Shown: piece by piece, positions 29,842 to 41,195 of the stretch
Position numbering within the stretch: position 1 is the stretch's first letter
Layout of the letters: each line of letters starts with the position of its first letter
Origin: Bacteroidaceae bacterium
Lineage (GTDB): Bacteria > Bacteroidota > Bacteroidia > Bacteroidales > Bacteroidaceae
Length of the DNA stretch: 58,458 nucleotides
Assembly (NCBI GenBank): GCA_024398635.1
Contig: JAKSIV010000013.1
Span: 1-58,458, forward strand
Direction: 5' to 3'
Made by a program: the position numbers and the translations under genes
Notes under the pieces: model-generated
The model's database searches: none
Told to the model about the DNA's origin: nothing
What the model saw: the letters and a program-made list of their open reading frames with translations, nothing else

Positions 29842-32154
29842 TTATTCAAGAAACCATTCATTCGGCATCAGAATACCTAATGTCACGCCAAACATAGACG
29901 GATTGCTACTGGATGTAGACAGGTCAACAAACGCATTCAGTGATATCTTTTGGTATTGTGCCACGAAATTAAGTTCTCCCAGAACTTGCATACCTCTCAT
30001 GGCTTTATCGTATGCGGCAATTCCATCAACATTTATAATAGGACGGGTAGGTTGGAAGACATATACCTCAGAACGCAGATGGAAAATGCTGTTTATAATC
30101 CAAATCGGTTTGATGCCGGCTGCAAAATAGGCGTTTGCCGAGAAATCGGGATCAAACACGAACTTACTGTTCACTGTAGGACGGAAACTTCCGGCCTGCA
30201 TAACTGAAGCCTGGTAATTACTTGAGAAGTTTCGGGACGAATAGAATGCCTCAAGCAGCGTTCCTAGAGTGAAGTGTCTGGACATCTTGATGTAATGCTC
30301 CAGATTGGCAGAAATCTGCAGCCACGAACGGTCAAAGGAATGATAATCGGGAGAGAATACATTCTTTGGCCTGAAAAGGTCATTCTCAGTTCCGATAAAT
30401 GCTCGTATCGTTTCCGAACGTCCACTGGTAGGATATTGGAGCGAGTTAAGCGTATTGCCGGTAAATGTTATTGAGCCTCCGAATATGTTATGGCGGCTGC
30501 AGTCATATCTGAAATATCTGAAGTTGACATCAGTATCCTGGGAATAATAATCTTTGTGATGGGCCGCACCGATTGAGAAAACAGCCTTGTAGTTGTTCAG
30601 GAACGGGCGGGACAGTTTTACCTTGCCGAAAAATTCAATCTCCTTGTTGAGAGCCGGCATGAAATTATCTGAAGAGAAGATGAACGCTCCTGAACGGAAA
30701 TAGTTCATATTGTTGTAAGCCAACTGGACCGAAAGAGACAGAGGAATGATCGTTGCCATGTCGATTCGTGTCAGGAACTGCGCATTGTTATATGATCTTC
30801 CGAACTGTCCTTCAAGCAGAAATGATTCCGAAACTTCACCGATATGGCTGTATGATCCTGCAGCATACAGCTGGCTTGATACAGAGGTGGAAAGACCGCC
30901 TCCGAAACTGAATGTGGGATGGTCGTCCAGGCTGACATTCAGGTTAAGGGTGAACGTGGAATCTGACGCGTTAAAATCAGTTGTAGGAATGATTTCACTT
31001 ATGGCATCGTCAGAAAGGAGTTTGAAATAACCTGATTTGAAATCCTCAAATGAGAATTTGTTTTCGGTCGCGTTCAGCTCTTTCTTTATGTAACGCATCT
31101 GAGCCTGGTTGACGCCCTTGACATTTATGTCATGGAATACCAGCTCAGGCATGTGCTTCTTGAAGTTCTCACGCTTTTTCTGTACCTCAAGGGTGTCCCT
31201 GCGGGCAGCTGTCCTGGATTTGATTGAATCCATCAGCATCATCGTGTTACGGTATCCCATTGCCGAAATCTCGTCAATCAGATGGAAATCGAGCAGGCCT
31301 ACGCTACTCAGGTCGAATTCAACCTTGACTCCCAGTTTGGGATCCAGGCTATAGTCGCTCTTCTGCATGATCATGCTTTCCACCTGTCCCATGATATCAT
31401 ACTCATCCGGGATTACGATTTCGGGTTTACCGGGAGCTACAGCCACAACACTTCCGATTATGAAGTCAGGATTGAATTCACTGACCATCACATCTACGGG
31501 GAAGTTATCATAAATACCTCCGTCATAAGCAATTATGGAGTCTATCCTGATGGGGCGGAATACGAATGGGAACGACATCGAAGCACGTACTGCATCGCCC
31601 AGAAAACCTTTGGACAAGATGATCGAGTTCTTGTTGAATACATCCGATGCAACTGCCCTGAAAGGTACCAGCAGTTTGTTGAAATCATTGTCGCAGGCTG
31701 CCGAAGCACCGGCAAAAATATCGACAAAGGCCAGATTCATCTGCAACGGGTCCACCAGACTGTTAATGGTAGGCCTGATCACTGTCATGGAATCTCGTAT
31801 GGCGACCTGCGCCGAGATCATACTTGGAGTGGGGGGATTCTGTTTGAAGTAGAACTGGTAATTCATGTCCTTGGAGCCCATGTACCAGTTCTTGAAATCA
31901 TCAGAACTGATTAGAGCCTCCATCTCGTCGGGCGAATAACCCATGACGTACAGAGAACCTATTACGGCACCCATTGATGTGCCAGCCACATAATCTATGG
32001 GGATTCCGTTCTCCTCCAGGGCACGTATAACGCCGATATGAGCCATTCCTTTTGCTCCGCCGCCACTCAATACCAGACCGACTTTCTGGGCACTAAGCGG
32101 GGCTGCTAGCCATAATAGCATGACAATCAATATAATACGAGCCCTCTTGAACAT
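29842..32154 (-). CDS. Patatin-like phospholipase with C-terminal Omp85-type barrel
   Basis: 770 residues from ATG 32154, where a signal peptide starts (cleavage near Ala22). The patatin domain follows: oxyanion loop SGGGAKG (30-36), nucleophile Ser60 in GTSMG and Asp near 211 in DGGIYDN. A POTRA-like segment lies around 335-400, then a beta barrel (about 410-770) resembling Omp85/BamA. This order matches type Vd autotransporters such as PlpD, in which the barrel carries the lipase to the surface. A secreted or surface lipase is likely; export is inferred. An acyl-CoA synthetase gene lies 29 bases downstream. Confidence 0.9.
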   Translation of the reverse strand: MFKRARIILIVMLLWLAAPLSAQKVGLVLSGGGAKGMAHIGVIRALEENGIPIDYVAGTSMGAVIGSLYVMGYSPDEMEALISSDDFKNWYMGSKDMNYQFYFKQNPPTPSMISAQVAIRDSMTVIRPTINSLVDPLQMNLAFVDIFAGASAACDNDFNKLLVPFRAVASDVFNKNSIILSKGFLGDAVRASMSFPFVFRPIRIDSIIAYDGGIYDNFPVDVMVSEFNPDFIIGSVVAVAPGKPEIVIPDEYDIMGQVESMIMQKSDYSLDPKLGVKVEFDLSSVGLLDFHLIDEISAMGYRNTMMLMDSIKSRTAARRDTLEVQKKRENFKKHMPELVFHDINVKGVNQAQMRYIKKELNATENKFSFEDFKSGYFKLLSDDAISEIIPTTDFNASDSTFTLNLNVSLDDHPTFSFGGGLSTSVSSQLYAAGSYSHIGEVSESFLLEGQFGRSYNNAQFLTRIDMATIIPLSLSVQLAYNNMNYFRSGAFIFSSDNFMPALNKEIEFFGKVKLSRPFLNNYKAVFSIGAAHHKDYYSQDTDVNFRYFRYDCSRHNIFGGSITFTGNTLNSLQYPTSGRSETIRAFIGTENDLFRPKNVFSPDYHSFDRSWLQISANLEHYIKMSRHFTLGTLLEAFYSSRNFSSNYQASVMQAGSFRPTVNSKFVFDPDFSANAYFAAGIKPIWIINSIFHLRSEVYVFQPTRPIINVDGIAAYDKAMRGMQVLGELNFVAQYQKISLNAFVDLSTSSSNPSMFGVTLGILMPNEWFLE

Positions 32155-32195
32155 AATTGCATTGGGGTATTCATCCCTCAAATGCAAATATATTT

Positions 32196-32231
32196 AAAAA
32201 AAGGCACTGATGTACTCTCAGCGCCTTTTTT
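32196..32231 (-). terminator. Intrinsic terminator behind htpG
   Basis: AAAAAAAGGC/GCCTTTTTT arms enclose CTGA/TCAG (one mismatch) around a short loop. It lies 19 bases past the htpG stop and ahead of the patatin gene. Confidence 0.8.
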
Positions 32232-32249
32232 AATTAAAAAACAACAATA

Positions 32250-34298
32250 TCAAATAAGTTCCACGCTACGGCGGATGAATGCTGCCAGCTGTTCTCCCTT
32301 AAGCATTCCGTTCTGCAGAAGTGCCAGATCTATGAGCTCATGGACAATCTTACTGCTTGTTGCGTAATCAGCATAAATTCCTGATATGGTGTTCTCTATG
32401 TCGGTTATCTTAGAGTCAATATCCTTCATTTCATCCTTCTCGGCCTGAGGAACATCCTCATCCTTTTTGCCCTCACGTGCCTTGCGCAATTCAGACTGAC
32501 GTTCCTTGAGTGAGTTGAGCTTGTCATCCTGGGGCTTTACCTTGTCGTCACAAGCCTTGCCGGCGTCTTCAAGAACACGTTTGATAAGCTTGTGGTCCTT
32601 GTTGAGGATTACGGTGTACATATCGGGCATATCGCCGTAGAAACTCATTCCGGGCTGGATTGCAGCCATATCTTTCATACGGCGCATATACTCGCTGCAG
32701 GTTACCATGACGGGTAGGGCGGACTCGCCGAGAGATTGGGCATCGACATGGAAATCGGCCTTTTCAACCTTTGGCATCTGGCTGCTGAACACCTTGGTTA
32801 TCATGCGCAGCTGTCCGGCCGGCAGGTCAACGGACTTGCTGTCCTCCTTGGCAATCAGGTTGTCAATTGAATCACTGTCAACTCTCTGGAAGCGGCTGTT
32901 GTTCCCGAATTTCTGCTCCAGCATTCCTATAACGGGAATATCCAACTGATTATCCATCAGCAGTATGCTGTAGCCCTTATTCTTGGCAGCCTCGATATAG
33001 CCGAACTGCTCCTCCTTGTTGGTGGCATAAAGGTAAATGAGACTCTTGTTCTTATCGGTCTGATTTGCCTCGATAAGGCTCTTGTACTCATCGAATGTGA
33101 AGTATTTGCCATCAGTGTCCTTGAATAGGGCCACCTTCTCCATCTTGCTGTAGAAATCCTCCTCGGTGAGCATTCCGTAATTGATGAAGAGCTTGACGTC
33201 ATCCCATTTCTGCTCAAACTCCTTACGGTCGTTCTTGAAAATGGATGTCAGACGGTCAGCAACCTTCTTGGTGATGTAACCGGATATCTTCTTGACGTTG
33301 GAATCACTCTGCAGGTATGAACGGGATACGTTCAGAGGAATGTCAGGTGAGTCAATCACGCCATGAAGCAGGGTAAGGAAGTCAGGAACGATACCCTCGA
33401 CTGAATCTGTCACAAAAACCTGGTTGCAGTATAGCTGTATGCGGTTTTTCTGCAAATCCAGATTGGTCTTTATCTTGGGGAAGTAGAGGATACCTGTAAG
33501 ATGGAACGGGAAGTCCACGTTCAGATGTATCCAGAACAGGGGCTCATCCTGCATGGGATAGAGCTCACGGTAGAATCCCTTGTAATCCTCATCCTTAAGT
33601 TCGCTCGGGGTCTTTGTCCACAACGGCTCAACGTTGTTTATAATGTTGTCCTCCTGGGTGTCAACCTCCTTGCCGTCTTTCCATTCCTTTTTCTTGCCGC
33701 AGGCAATCTGTACGGGAAGGAAACGGCAGTATTTCTTTAGCAGGCCCTGGATTGTGGTCTCCTGCAGGTACTCCTTGCTGTCATCGTCGAGATAGAGGAT
33801 GATATCGGTACCGCGGTCAGACTTGTCGCTGTCGGACAGCTGGAATTCCGGTGAACCGTCACAACTCCATTTAACGGCCTGAACGCCCTCCTGATAGGAT
33901 TTGGTTATGATCTCAACCTTCTTGGACACCATGAATGCCGAGTAGAAACCCAGTCCGAAATGACCGATGATGGCGTTCGCGTCATTCTTGTATTTCTCAA
34001 GGAAATCATTTGCACCTGAGAATGCTATCTGATTGATGTACTTGTCGATCTCGGCAGCGGTCATACCTATACCGCGGTCGCTTACGGTAATGCTGTCCTT
34101 ACCAACGGTTACATGTACCGTAAGGTCACCCATCTCGCCCTTGAAATCGCCCTTGGAGGCCAGTGTCTTGAACTTCTGGGTTGCATCTACTGCATTTGAT
34201 ACAATCTCACGCAGGAATATCTCACGGTCACTGTAGAGGAACTGTTTGATAATGGGGAAGATGTTCTCTGTCGTTACCCCGATTTTACCTTTCTGCAT
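32250..34298 (-). CDS. htpG: Molecular chaperone HtpG (Hsp90)
   Basis: 682 residues from ATG 34298 (MQKGKIGVTTENIFP); the frame extends to 34343 but that part overlaps the clpC terminator. The GHKL ATPase domain shows EIVSNAVDA near 31, DRGIGM near 81 and GHFGLGFYS near 125. Middle and C-terminal dimerisation domains follow, with a charged, Lys/Glu-rich loop around 575-620. It is a cytosolic ATP-driven chaperone. It is next to clpC, as expected for a stress-response pair, but the two are separated by a terminator. Confidence 0.96.
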   Translation of the reverse strand: MQKGKIGVTTENIFPIIKQFLYSDREIFLREIVSNAVDATQKFKTLASKGDFKGEMGDLTVHVTVGKDSITVSDRGIGMTAAEIDKYINQIAFSGANDFLEKYKNDANAIIGHFGLGFYSAFMVSKKVEIITKSYQEGVQAVKWSCDGSPEFQLSDSDKSDRGTDIILYLDDDSKEYLQETTIQGLLKKYCRFLPVQIACGKKKEWKDGKEVDTQEDNIINNVEPLWTKTPSELKDEDYKGFYRELYPMQDEPLFWIHLNVDFPFHLTGILYFPKIKTNLDLQKNRIQLYCNQVFVTDSVEGIVPDFLTLLHGVIDSPDIPLNVSRSYLQSDSNVKKISGYITKKVADRLTSIFKNDRKEFEQKWDDVKLFINYGMLTEEDFYSKMEKVALFKDTDGKYFTFDEYKSLIEANQTDKNKSLIYLYATNKEEQFGYIEAAKNKGYSILLMDNQLDIPVIGMLEQKFGNNSRFQRVDSDSIDNLIAKEDSKSVDLPAGQLRMITKVFSSQMPKVEKADFHVDAQSLGESALPVMVTCSEYMRRMKDMAAIQPGMSFYGDMPDMYTVILNKDHKLIKRVLEDAGKACDDKVKPQDDKLNSLKERQSELRKAREGKKDEDVPQAEKDEMKDIDSKITDIENTISGIYADYATSSKIVHELIDLALLQNGMLKGEQLAAFIRRSVELI

Positions 34299-34340
34299 AG
34301 CTATATTGTTTTTGTTTATTTCCTGCCGGGTATAGTACAA

Positions 34341-34370
34341 CAAAAATGCCAGACGTGGTGTTGTCTGACA
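34341..34370 (-). terminator. Intrinsic terminator behind clpC
   Basis: TGCCAGAC (34347-34354) pairs with GTCTGACA (34363-34370); on the minus strand a U-rich tract (34341-34346) follows. It separates clpC from htpG. Confidence 0.75.
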
Positions 34371-34419
34371 TTTTGACTGAATAAGAGTATATCTGTGACT
34401 CTATGTCTATATCCCGGCG

Positions 34420-36939
34420 TTACAGGGTGACAATGAGTTCGGTGCCTTCAGTATTCAGGTCAACCGTAAGGGTTGAACCTGCAGGGCATTCACCATCAAT
34501 CATGACTTCGGCCAATTTATCCTCTACGTATGTCTGGATGGCACGTTTCAAAGGACGTGCACCATACTCGCGGCTGTATCCCTTGTCGGCCAGGAAAGAC
34601 TTTGCCTTATCGGTTACCGAAAGTTTGTAGCCCATACCTTCCATGCGGGCTGTCAGTTGCGCCAGCTCTATCTCAACGATACGGCCTACAGCCTCGCGGT
34701 CAAGCTGATTGAAGGTTATGATCTCATCTATTCGGTTTATGAATTCAGGCGCGAATGATTTGTTCAGAGCCTTGCGTATGATATCCTGACGAGCCATATC
34801 GGTTCCGGCATCGGATGTTCCAAAGCCTATTCCGCGACCGTATTCCTGTATCTGGCGTGAGCCGATATTGGAGGTCATAATTATAATGGTGTTGCGGAAA
34901 TCGACAGTGCGGCTCTCGCTGTCTGTCAGACGGCCTTCATCCATTACCTGAAGCAATATGTTGAATACGTCCTGATGTGCCTTCTCAATCTCATCCAGCA
35001 GAATGATGGAGTAGGGCTTGCGGCGAACTTTTTCGGTCAGCTGTCCGCCATCTTCATATCCTACATATCCGGGAGGCGCTCCGACAAGACGGGACACGGC
35101 GAATTTCTCCATGAACTCACTCATGTCGACGCGAATGAGTGCATCGGACGTCCCGAACATCTGCTCGGCGAGTTCTTTAGCAAGTAATGTCTTACCTACG
35201 CCGGTAGGTCCGAGGAACAGGAACGAGCCAATAGGTTTGTTGGGATTTTTCAGACCAACGCGACTGCGGTGGATTGCCCTGGCAAGCAGGTCGATGGCAG
35301 AATCCTGAGCTACTACTTTTGACTTGAGGGCAGGGGCGAGACCTTTCAGGCGTTCGCCTTCCTCACGTGCAATCTTCTGTACCGGAATGCCGCTCATCAT
35401 TGATACCACAGTTGCGATATTCTCTTCATCAACGGTCTCACGATGGCTCTTGAGGGATTTCTCCCAATCCTTGCGCATCTGCTCGAGTTCACCTTCCAGA
35501 ATCTTCTCCTGATCCCTGAAACGGGCTGCAAGTTCAAAATCCTGACGGGACACCGCATCGTTCTTGCCCTCACGGGTAAAGTCTATCTGATGCTCCTTGT
35601 CTTCTATCTCCTTTGGTGCCGAAAGATTAGACAGGTGAGTCCGTGAGCCGGCTTCATCCATCACATCGATCGCTTTGTCGGGGAATGAACGGTCTGTTAT
35701 GTACCGCTGGGCAAGGCTGACGCATGCTTTCAAGGCATCATCGGTATATGTTACGTTGTGATGCTCTTCATAGCGGTCCTTTATGTTCTCCAGGATCTGC
35801 AGGGTCTCTTGGGCGGTAGTGGGTTCAACCAGTATCTTCTGGAAGCGGCGCTCCAGTGCTCCGTCCTTCTCGATGGATTTGCGGTACTCGTCAACGGTGG
35901 TTGCGCCTATGCACTGGACTTCACCTCGTGAGAGGGCAGGCTTAAGCATATTGGCGGCATCCATGGAGCCTGGTGCAGATCCGGCACCTATGATGGTATG
36001 AACCTCATCAATAAACAGGATTATGTCAGGATTTTTCTTTAGTTCCTGAATGATTGAACGCAGTCTTTCCTCAAACTGTCCGCGGTATTTTGTACCTGCC
36101 ACGACGGCTGCCATGTCAAGTGCAAGTATGCGTTTTCCAAACAGCATACGGGAAACCTTGCGCTGAACTATACGCTGAGAAAGACCCTCCACGATAGCCG
36201 ATTTACCTACACCGGGTTCACCTATCAGGATGGGGTTGTTCTTTTTGCGGCGTGTCAGTATCTGTGCCAGACGCTCAATCTCTCTCTCGCGTCCTACAAC
36301 GGGATCCAGCTTGCCCTCCAGGGCAGCCTGAGTCATGTCGTTACTGAAACTGTCCAGGACAGGAGTATTGCTTCCTGACTTGGATGCAGTTGTGGTACGC
36401 GAAGGCTTTTGCTTGCTGTTGTCAGAGTGTGATGCCGACAGATCTTCCTCGTCATCCTCTTCATCGCTGTCAAGTCCCATGCCCATTCTGACATCAATGC
36501 CTGTACCGTTCAGCTGTGCAAGCAAACTGCGGTAATCCACATTGTATGAGGATAGTATGTTGGCGGTGGAACTGGAGCGGTCACGTGCTATGGCAAGCAG
36601 GAGATGCTCTGCCTCGACCTCTTCCTTCTTTTGGAGCCTTGCCTCAAGCATGCTTATCTTTAGCAGCCTGGTGACGGCCATTGAAAGGGCTATTTTCTCG
36701 ATGGAAACCTTGTCTGCACCTGCATCGCTGGCTATCTGAACCGATTCCAGCCGCATGCGCAGCTCTGTCAGGTCAACTCCCATCTCCGTGAGTAGCTCAA
36801 CCGCACGGTTCTGTCCGTCGCGGAGCATACCCAGAAGCAGATGCTCGGCAGTTACCTCAGAGTGGGTGAGACGTTCGGCCTCCTCTTTGGAAAGTGATAG
36901 TATGGTGTTAATTTTATCTGATAATCGATACTCCATCAT
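34420..36939 (-). CDS. clpC: ATP-dependent Clp protease ATP-binding subunit ClpC
   Basis: 839 residues (second ATG one codon later). Two N-terminal Clp repeats, an acidic linker ([12 protein letters not shown], about 155-167) with a Ser/Thr-rich stretch, then AAA+ D1 with Walker [10 protein letters not shown], a coiled middle domain, and D2 with Walker [10 protein letters not shown] near 560. It unfolds proteins for ClpP. It has its own promoter box and is divergent from gyrA. The acidic linker is longer than in Firmicutes ClpC. Confidence 0.95.
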   Translation of the reverse strand: MMEYRLSDKINTILSLSKEEAERLTHSEVTAEHLLLGMLRDGQNRAVELLTEMGVDLTELRMRLESVQIASDAGADKVSIEKIALSMAVTRLLKISMLEARLQKKEEVEAEHLLLAIARDRSSSTANILSSYNVDYRSLLAQLNGTGIDVRMGMGLDSDEEDDEEDLSASHSDNSKQKPSRTTTASKSGSNTPVLDSFSNDMTQAALEGKLDPVVGREREIERLAQILTRRKKNNPILIGEPGVGKSAIVEGLSQRIVQRKVSRMLFGKRILALDMAAVVAGTKYRGQFEERLRSIIQELKKNPDIILFIDEVHTIIGAGSAPGSMDAANMLKPALSRGEVQCIGATTVDEYRKSIEKDGALERRFQKILVEPTTAQETLQILENIKDRYEEHHNVTYTDDALKACVSLAQRYITDRSFPDKAIDVMDEAGSRTHLSNLSAPKEIEDKEHQIDFTREGKNDAVSRQDFELAARFRDQEKILEGELEQMRKDWEKSLKSHRETVDEENIATVVSMMSGIPVQKIAREEGERLKGLAPALKSKVVAQDSAIDLLARAIHRSRVGLKNPNKPIGSFLFLGPTGVGKTLLAKELAEQMFGTSDALIRVDMSEFMEKFAVSRLVGAPPGYVGYEDGGQLTEKVRRKPYSIILLDEIEKAHQDVFNILLQVMDEGRLTDSESRTVDFRNTIIIMTSNIGSRQIQEYGRGIGFGTSDAGTDMARQDIIRKALNKSFAPEFINRIDEIITFNQLDREAVGRIVEIELAQLTARMEGMGYKLSVTDKAKSFLADKGYSREYGARPLKRAIQTYVEDKLAEVMIDGECPAGSTLTVDLNTEGTELIVTL

Positions 36940-36975
36940 AGTTAATCATTTGGGCATAAATAGTCCGTCACAATG

Positions 36976-36983
36976 CAAAGATA
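36976..36983 (-). promoter_or_regulatory. Promoter -7 box for clpC
   Basis: On the minus strand this reads TATCTTTG, a perfect TAnnTTTG, 37 bases before the clpC start. Confidence 0.6.
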
Positions 36984-37135
36984 ATCGGTTTTACGCCCGG
37001 TTAATACCTGTTTATGCTATAAGATATCAACAAATCGCATGCCATTTTCCAACGCATGCCATAAAGTCCGAAAAAAAATATTAACACCTTATTAAAAAAA
37101 TCGCGCGCGTAGTTGCGCGTGAACTATTTTTAAAG

Positions 37136-37143
37136 TATCTTTG
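37136..37143 (+). promoter_or_regulatory. Promoter -7 box for gyrA
   Basis: TATCTTTG, a perfect TAnnTTTG, about 60 bases before the gyrA start. A GC-rich inverted word (CGCGC...GCGCG) lies just upstream at 37102-37120 and could affect promoter topology, which is fitting for a gyrase gene, but that is a guess. Confidence 0.6.
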
Positions 37144-37203
37144 AGTGCTTAAACCAAACAGGTGTTTCAAGCATTGTAAAAGACATAAAACAACTTTAGA
37201 AAA

Positions 37204-39726
37204 TTGGAAAACCAGGACAGAATTATCAGGGTTAACATTGAGGAGGAGATGAAGTCCTCGTACATTGATTATTCAATGTCAGTTATCGTTGCCAGAGCTC
37301 TTCCGGATGCACGTGACGGTCTAAAGCCGGTTCACCGCCGTATCCTTTACAGCATGATGCGTGACGGTAACACATCGGACAAGGGTTATCGCAAATCGGC
37401 CCGCACAGTAGGTGATGTGCTCGGACACTTCCATCCTCATGGTGATTCATCAGTATATGGTGCTCTTGTGCGTCTGGCACAGGACTGGATAATGCGTTAT
37501 CCGCTTGTTGACGGACAGGGCAACTTTGGTTCGATAGACGGTGACAGCCCCGCTGCCATGCGTTATACCGAGGTCCGTCTGCGCAAGATGGGTGAGGAGA
37601 TGATGCAGGACATCAACAAGAACACCGTTGACTTTGTTCCCAACTATGACAACAAGGAGGAGGAGCCTACGGTTCTTCCCGCAACCATTCCGAATCTGCT
37701 TGTAAACGGCTCATCCGGTATCGCAGTAGGTATGGCCACCAATATGCCGCCTCACAACCTGACAGAGGTTCTGAACGGCTGTATGGCCATGGTTGACAAC
37801 CCTGACATCACGGTTGACGAGCTGATGCAGTTCATCAAGGCTCCTGATTTCCCGACCGGTGCATATATTTACGGCATCAGTGGCGTACGTGAGGCTTACG
37901 AGACCGGACGCGGCCGTGTAATCATGCGTGCCAAGACAGAGATCGAGGCCGGTGAGCAGCACGACAAGATTGTCGTAACCGAGATTCCTTACGGAGTAAA
38001 CAAGGCAGAACTCATCAAGTTCATTGCAGAACTTGTTACAGATAAGAAGATTGAGGGCATCAGCAACGTAAATGACGAGTCAGACCGTGAGGGTATGCGT
38101 ATCGTCATAGACGTCAAGCGTGATGCCAATGCAGGTGTCGTCCTTAACAAACTGTTCAAGATGACAGCCCTGCAGACATCATTCGGCGTAAACAACATCG
38201 CCCTTGTAAAGGGACGCCCCAAATGCCTCAATCTGCGCGACCTTATCAAGTGCTTTATCGAGCACCGTCACGAGGTTGTGATCCGTCGCACCAAGTTCGA
38301 TCTTGAGGAGGCTAAAAAACGCGCTCACATACTGGAAGGTCTGATCATTGCTTCAGACAACATTGACGAGGTTATCCAGATCATCAAGAAGGCCAAGACC
38401 CCGAACGATGCCATCCAGAACCTGATGGACCGCTTCGGACTGGACGAAATCCAGGCCAAGGCCATCGTGGATATGCGTCTGCGTCAGCTTACCGGTCTTA
38501 TGCAGGATCAGCTACATGAGGAGTACAATGAGGTTATGGCACGCATTGAGGAACTCCAGAGCATTCTGGATGATCCCGAGAAGTGCAAGCAGGTCATCAA
38601 GGATGAGATGCAGGCCATCATTGACAAATACGGTGACGAGCGCAAGACAGAGATCGTTTATGCCAGCGAGGAGTTCAATCCTGAGGACTTCTATGCCGAT
38701 GAGCCCATGATCATTACAATGTCACATCTGGGCTATATCAAGCGTACCGCTCTTACAGAGTATCGTCTGCAGGGCAGAGGCGGAGTAGGATCACGCGGCA
38801 GCGACAAGCGTGACGAGGACTTCATAGAGCATATATTCACTGCTACCACTCACAATTACATTCTGTTCTTTACACAGAAGGGACGTTGCTACTGGCTCAA
38901 GGTATATGACATTCCTGAGGGCGGCAAGACTTCAAAGGGCCGTGCCATCCAGAATATGCTCAACATCGAGCCCGATGATGCCGTAAATGCATATATAGCA
39001 ATCAAGAACCTTGGCGATGTTGAATTCACATCCAACCATTACCTGGTATTCTGCACACAGAACGGCGTAATCAAGAAGACAATTCTCCAGGATTACTCAC
39101 GTCCGCGTCAGAACGGTATCAACGCCATCAACCTGAACGAAGGCGACAAGGTAATCAACGTACTGCTTACAGACGGTAACAAGGAGATAATCATAGCAAA
39201 CCGTAATGGTCGCGCCATCCGCTTCAACGAGAGCACCGTACGTTCCATGGGACGCACATCAACCGGCGTACGCGCAATGACTCTTGATGAAGACGGTGAG
39301 GATCAGGTTGTAGGTATGATAGCTGTCGATGAGCAGCCTGAGGAGACCATCATGGTAGTATCCGAGCAGGGTTACGGTAAACGCTCCGAGATAGAGGATT
39401 ACCGCAAGACCAACCGTGGCGGTAAGGGTGTCAAGACCCTGAATATTACGGACAAGACCGGTAAACTTGTTTCAATTCAGGCAGTTACCGATGACAATGA
39501 TCTGGTTATCATCAACAAGTCAGGCATTACGCTGCGTGTAAGCGTATCTGATTTCCGCGTGATGGGACGTGCAACACAAGGTGTGAGACTGATCAATCTT
39601 GAGAAACGTAACGACCAGATAGGTTCCATCTGTAAGGTTGACAGCGAGCCTGAGGTTCCGGAGAACGAGGGTGGGGAGCAGACCACTGCCCCTGAGGCCA
39701 CTGAGAAGGCACCTGTAAACGAGTAG
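37204..39726 (+). CDS. gyrA: DNA gyrase subunit A
   Basis: 840 residues, full length. The start is TTG at 37204; the first ATG (37249) would cut off the conserved IRVNIEEEM segment. The catalytic Tyr121 is in RYTEVR. The quinolone-resistance region has Ser82 (equivalent to E. coli Ser83) but Gly86 where E. coli has Asp87. The C-terminal beta-pinwheel has the GyrA box QGRGGVG near 520. It introduces negative supercoils with GyrB. The acidic tail ([11 protein letters not shown]) is normal. Confidence 0.97.
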   Translation: MENQDRIIRVNIEEEMKSSYIDYSMSVIVARALPDARDGLKPVHRRILYSMMRDGNTSDKGYRKSARTVGDVLGHFHPHGDSSVYGALVRLAQDWIMRYPLVDGQGNFGSIDGDSPAAMRYTEVRLRKMGEEMMQDINKNTVDFVPNYDNKEEEPTVLPATIPNLLVNGSSGIAVGMATNMPPHNLTEVLNGCMAMVDNPDITVDELMQFIKAPDFPTGAYIYGISGVREAYETGRGRVIMRAKTEIEAGEQHDKIVVTEIPYGVNKAELIKFIAELVTDKKIEGISNVNDESDREGMRIVIDVKRDANAGVVLNKLFKMTALQTSFGVNNIALVKGRPKCLNLRDLIKCFIEHRHEVVIRRTKFDLEEAKKRAHILEGLIIASDNIDEVIQIIKKAKTPNDAIQNLMDRFGLDEIQAKAIVDMRLRQLTGLMQDQLHEEYNEVMARIEELQSILDDPEKCKQVIKDEMQAIIDKYGDERKTEIVYASEEFNPEDFYADEPMIITMSHLGYIKRTALTEYRLQGRGGVGSRGSDKRDEDFIEHIFTATTHNYILFFTQKGRCYWLKVYDIPEGGKTSKGRAIQNMLNIEPDDAVNAYIAIKNLGDVEFTSNHYLVFCTQNGVIKKTILQDYSRPRQNGINAINLNEGDKVINVLLTDGNKEIIIANRNGRAIRFNESTVRSMGRTSTGVRAMTLDEDGEDQVVGMIAVDEQPEETIMVVSEQGYGKRSEIEDYRKTNRGGKGVKTLNITDKTGKLVSIQAVTDDNDLVIINKSGITLRVSVSDFRVMGRATQGVRLINLEKRNDQIGSICKVDSEPEVPENEGGEQTTAPEATEKAPVNE

Positions 39727-39787
39727 TTTTAACAAGATAATTGAAATAGTATATTAATAATGTAAAACCTATTAAACTTTATTCGAA

Positions 39788-41071
39788 ATGAAGAAGCTAA
39801 TGTTTGTTTTGATTGCAGCTCTGGGAATGTCATGCACATCATATGCCCAGATGACTGAAAAAGAGCTCAAGAAGGCCACAAAAACCGCTCAGAAGGTGGT
39901 TAAGGAGGCTAAGACTGAGATGGAAAGAGATGACGTTCAGGACAAGAGGAACGCAAAACGTCTCATCGATCAGGCCATGAAAGATCCTCTCAATAAGGAT
40001 TGGGATCAGACTTGGCTCGTTGCAGCTGATGTTTACCAGCACTTCTACACTCAGGAGAACATCAAGTCATACTCACAGAAATATGATACCGTAGGGATGT
40101 ACAATTACCTCACACAGTGGTATAAGTTCGCTATGATGGCTGATTCTATCCAGCAGATTCCCAATGCCAAGGGCAAGACATCTGAGGAGGCAAGAAAGAA
40201 ACATGCAAGAGAGGTCTACAGAACTATGAGTGACCTTATCCGCGGTGGTATATTCTATTTCAATGATCATCAGGACTATAACAAGGCCTATGAGATGTTT
40301 GACAACTATTTCACCATTGCCAATCATCCTATGATCAAGGGCTTTACTGATGAGGATACCATCTATCAGAACAACAAGGCCATCTACTCATATTATCCTG
40401 CACTTGCAGCATACAATCTTGAGAGATGGAATGATGTTCTTAAGTATGCTCAGGTTGCTACTGCTGACGAGGAGGTAGGAGAGACCGCTACAGAGATGAT
40501 TTGCGATGCATACGGCAACCTCGAGGATACTGTTTCATGGCTCGCAACCCTTAAGCAGGGTCTGGTACAGTTCCCGACAGCTGAATACTATTACGGAAAG
40601 CTCCTTAACTACTACAACCTTAAGAATGACATGGGTGAACTGGAGCGTTTTGTAACCGAGATGGCAGAGCTTGATCCGGAGAAGGCTTACAACTATTATG
40701 TTCTTGGATATGTTGCTCAGCAGAGCAAGGATTATGACAAGGCTATAGGTCAGTATCAGACCGCTATTGATAAGGATGCAAACCTTTCTGATGCTTATTT
40801 CAACCTTGGTCTTTGCTTAATGTTCCAGGCTTCTGATTTCATGGATTCAAAGAGCAATCTGGATTACCGTTCAAAGGCTTACAAGGATGCTGTTAAGGAG
40901 CAGAAGGAATACTACAGGAAAGCTCTTCCGTATTTCACAAAGTACAGAGAGCTTGAGCCTTCAGCAACCGACAAGTGGGCAATTCCTCTGCAGACAATCT
41001 ATTATCAGATTGACATGTCAAAGGAACTCAACGAGGTGGAGGCTCGCATGAAGGAGAAAGGAATGCTCTGA
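39788..41071 (+). CDS. Exported TPR protein
   Basis: 427 residues. A signal peptide is cleaved after about residue 21 (SYA-Q). The mature part begins with a charged helix (KELKKATKTAQK), and TPR-like helices follow, clearest at about 295-345 (AYNYYVLGYVAQQSKDYDKA, then DAYFNLGLCL). TPR proteins are scaffolds; in Bacteroidales such periplasmic ones are often linked to envelope or gliding-type complexes. The partner is unknown. It lies 61 bases behind gyrA and is closed by a terminator. Codon use is more AT-rich than in gyrA. Confidence 0.8.
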   Translation: MKKLMFVLIAALGMSCTSYAQMTEKELKKATKTAQKVVKEAKTEMERDDVQDKRNAKRLIDQAMKDPLNKDWDQTWLVAADVYQHFYTQENIKSYSQKYDTVGMYNYLTQWYKFAMMADSIQQIPNAKGKTSEEARKKHAREVYRTMSDLIRGGIFYFNDHQDYNKAYEMFDNYFTIANHPMIKGFTDEDTIYQNNKAIYSYYPALAAYNLERWNDVLKYAQVATADEEVGETATEMICDAYGNLEDTVSWLATLKQGLVQFPTAEYYYGKLLNYYNLKNDMGELERFVTEMAELDPEKAYNYYVLGYVAQQSKDYDKAIGQYQTAIDKDANLSDAYFNLGLCLMFQASDFMDSKSNLDYRSKAYKDAVKEQKEYYRKALPYFTKYRELEPSATDKWAIPLQTIYYQIDMSKELNEVEARMKEKGML

Positions 41072-41074
41072 TCC

Positions 41075-41100
41075 CAATTGAGAATTGAGAATTGAAATTT
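41075..41100. repeat. AATTGAGAATTGA-type short repeat at a stop codon
   Basis: Three tandem AATTGAGA-like units run from 4 bases past the TPR gene stop. A second copy, sharing AATTGAGAATTGA, covers the stop codon of the DUF58 gene at 49016-49043. Confidence 0.6.
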
Positions 41101-41101
41101 T

Positions 41102-41132
41102 GAAAGGCTCCACGATGTGGGGTCTTTCTTTT
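41102..41132 (+). terminator. Intrinsic terminator of the TPR gene
   Basis: GAAAGGCTCCAC (41102-41113) pairs with GTGGGGTCTTTC (41117-41128) around a three-base loop, two G-U pairs, followed by TTTT. Confidence 0.8.
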
Positions 41133-41195
41133 ATAAATCTCATGAAGTGGGGAATGTTTCAAAATCCGCTATTTAACATAATAGTTATTATGCAA

